Source: Nematostella vectensis (lineage: Eukaryota; Cnidaria; Anthozoa; Actiniaria; Edwardsiidae). From it: 64,000 bases of DNA. Of the stretch, positions 62,283 to 64,000 are shown piece after piece; within the stretch, counting starts at the first letter, position 1, and every line of letters begins with the position of its first letter. The translations under genes and the position numbers were made by a program. The notes below the pieces were generated by a model that did not search any database, was not told where the DNA came from, and saw only the letters and a program-made list of their open reading frames with translations. The stretch covers positions 682,001-746,000 of the forward strand of contig NC_064045.1 of the NCBI RefSeq assembly GCF_932526225.1. Reading direction: 5' to 3'.

Positions 62283-63211
62283 GGGCCCATGCAGGTTATT
62301 TTTTTTCACGATATACACCTTATAATTATAATTGATGTCCATCGCAATCCCTCCTTCCTGAAGATAGAGCCTAGTGCTCCACTGGAGTCCAATGGACTCC
62401 GTGAAATTTAAAAATGCATACCGCTAGTTTTGCCGCTGTTAATTTATCATATACCATTGTCTGGTCTCGCAAATAAATAATAAGAGATACATTATATATT
62501 TCAATATATACAGAAATACTTTATATGTTAATATAATATAAGAGTCTCCAGAGGGACTTTGAAGGCTGTTCCAAAACTGTGCTTATTATACATGTACGAC
62601 CTACTTTGGGTTTAGAAGTTTGTGAGAAGTCATTGAATATCTTATTCGGTTTTGATTCTCTGGTTACTGACAAGTCCTGGTGCAGGTGCCAATGGCTAGA
62701 TTAGAAGAATTCTGGGCTCTTGTCAAAGTCGTATTCGTTTTTTATTTTTCGGTGTATTGAATAGTCCACATAGTGTTCTTTGTTGAAGGGAAGTCTCAAA
62801 ACTTCTGGGTTGGACCGCATATGGTACTTTTAAAAGCCTCTCGAGAGAACAAGCCTTATCTAGATTTTTTTGGTCCGTCCTGTCACGCCCAGGGCATGCA
62901 CAAACACGTGAGGGCACCAACCCCCATCACTTTTGTAATGGTCCTTCTTCCTTATCACAAGTCTGCTACTCATAACATTATGTGGTGTCATGGAGTAATG
63001 TACTCTTACATGAGAGAGAAAGCGTCTTTTGTTTTAATTTTATATTGAAACCTGAGTCAACAGGTGTAAAGTGTATTAACACTAGCTTTACACCTGTAAA
63101 ATATCAGCAACTATCTGTGATAGAAGTGGCTGGCGTAAAGACAGCTTGGCTTGCTTGAATCTCTGCGTTGTATTTGGATAGAACTAGTTCTTTGATCTCG
63201 AACGGGTAAAG
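62283..63211 (+). repeat. Satellite monomer 68 (class E)
   Basis: 929 bp copy of unit 54 (GTGCTCCAC, ATGGCTAGAT). The T-tract is the common TTATTTTTTTTCAC form, and TTTTAAAAGCC is private. Confidence 0.97.
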
Positions 63212-64000
63212 GGGCCCATGCAGGTTATTTGTTTTCACGATATACACCTTATAATTATAATTGATGTCCATCGCAATCCCTGCTTCCTAAAGTTAGAGCC
63301 TAGTGCACCACTGGAGTCCAATGGACTCCGAGAAATTTAAAAATTCATACTGCTAGTTTTGCCGCTGTTAATTTAACATATACCATTGTCTGGTCTTGCA
63401 AATAAATAATAAGAGATACTTTATACATTTCAATATATACAGAAATACTTTATATATTAATATAATATAAGAGTCTCCAGAGGGACTTTGAAGGCTGTTC
63501 CAAAAATGTGCTTATTATACATGTACGACCTACTTTGGGTTTAGAAGTTTGTGAGAAGTCATTGAATATCTTATTCGGTTTTGATTTATCTGGTGTACTG
63601 ACTAGTCCTGGTGCAGGTGCCAATGGCCAGATTAGAAGAGTTCTGGGCTCTTGTCAAAGTCGTATTCGTTTTTTATTTTTCGGTGTATTGAATAGTCCAC
63701 ATGGTGTTCTTTGTTAAAGGGAAGTCTCAAAACTTCTGGGTTGGACCGCATATGGTACTTCTAAGAGCCTCTCGAGAGAACCAGCCTTATCTAAATTTTT
63801 TTGGTCCGTCCTGTCACGCCCAGGGCATGCACAAACACGTGTGGGCCGCACCCACCATCACTTTTATAATGGTCCCTCTTCCTTATCACAAGTCTGGTAC
63901 TCTTAACATTATGTGGTGTTATGGAGTAATGTACTCTTACATGAGAGAAAAAGCGTCTTTTGTTTTAATTTTATATTGAAACCTGTGTCAACAGGTGTAA
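63212..64000 (+). repeat. Satellite monomer 69 (class G), truncated by window end
   Basis: First 789 bp of a unit matching unit 55 (TTATTTGTTTTCAC, CTTTTATAATGG, GTGTTATGG), with private ATCTAAATTTT. The cut falls in the right-end hairpin, so the array evidently continues beyond the window. Confidence 0.96.

Larger units (their letters stand above)
1..64000 (+). repeat. ~930 bp satellite DNA array, 68 full units plus one partial
   Basis: The boundary string GGGCCCATGCAGG recurs every 926-937 bp from base 1 to the end, always in the same orientation, and everything between boundaries aligns between units with scattered substitutions and small indels. Unit order from the boundary: T-tract; AT-rich left half with palindromes; a middle beginning TTATTATACATGTACGACC; a GC-richer part containing CTCTCGAGAG and CACGTG; a hairpin region; and a closing AGAACTAGTTCT followed by TCGAACGGGTAAAG. 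Class letters used below: A = L2 left with CTTCTGCG; B = L2, 937 bp; C = L1 with GGACACCG; D = L3 with GGATTTC; E = L1 with CATACCGC; F = L1 with CATACTGC; G = other L2; H = L3 with ATTAGTTTTTTA but GGAGTCC; I = GGATTTC with TTAACGTAT. The array leaves no interspersed gene space. A eukaryotic satellite is inferred; the family is not recognised. Confidence 0.98.

Noticed and set aside
1-64000. CRISPR array, prokaryotic operon or prophage
   Set aside because: The repeat is ~930 bp with no spacers, and no bacterial or phage gene is recognisable on either strand.

Overview
The whole 64 kb window is one uninterrupted head-to-tail tandem array of a single ~930 bp satellite monomer. Using the conserved GGGCCC boundary as unit start, I count 68 complete monomers (926-937 bp; 63,211 bp / 68 = 929.6 bp mean) and a 69th cut off by the right end. 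All units lie in the same orientation. No unrelated sequence, mobile element, rRNA, tRNA, snRNA or recognisable protein gene interrupts them. A hand count of 961-1860 gives 345 G+C in 900 bases (38%). Composition is uneven inside the unit: about 24% GC in the AT-rich part (1081-1200) and about 51% in a GC-richer part (1441-1620).

The organism is almost certainly a eukaryote, and the window the interior of a heterochromatic (centromeric, pericentromeric, subtelomeric or B/sex-chromosome type) satellite block. This is inferred from array length, gene absence and higher-order structure. I do not recognise the monomer and cannot name a species.

Units fall into sequence classes, named A-I here from linked variants. 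The deepest split is in the left half. 'L1' has TTATCAT, TCTCGCAAA, ACATTATATATTT, AACTGTGC and GGTTACTGACAAG. 'L2' has TTAACAT (sometimes TTATCAT), TCTTGCAAA, ACTTTATACATTT, AATGTGC and GATTTATCTGGTGTACTG. 'L3' has L2 markers followed by GATTCTCTGG. The right half carries an independently shuffled cassette after CACGTG: GCCGCACCCACC, CACCAACCCCCATC, CACCAACCCCTATC or GCCTCACCCCCC. It also carries GGTACTCTTAAC versus GCTACTCATAAC.

Layout: 1-15822 holds trimer and tetramer higher-order repeats (2,794 and 3,724 bp periods). 15823-24183 is a mixed stretch with a local monomer duplication. 24184-27905 is a duplicated 1,864 bp dimer. 27906-43709 is a hexamer-based region (5,576 bp). 42781-51141 is a 3,716 bp tetramer. 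51142-61351 holds a 1,858 bp dimer, a monomer duplication and a ~3,714 bp tetramer. 61352-64000 repeats 48353-51001 at a 12,999 bp offset. The array therefore has no single higher-order period but a mosaic of overlapping recent duplications, as expected from unequal exchange plus short-tract gene conversion.

The many short ORFs (62-94 codons) are the same few frames recurring once per monomer on both strands. I do not treat them as genes. What stands out inside the monomer is a set of short perfect palindromes and a pair of mutually exclusive hairpins near the right end.
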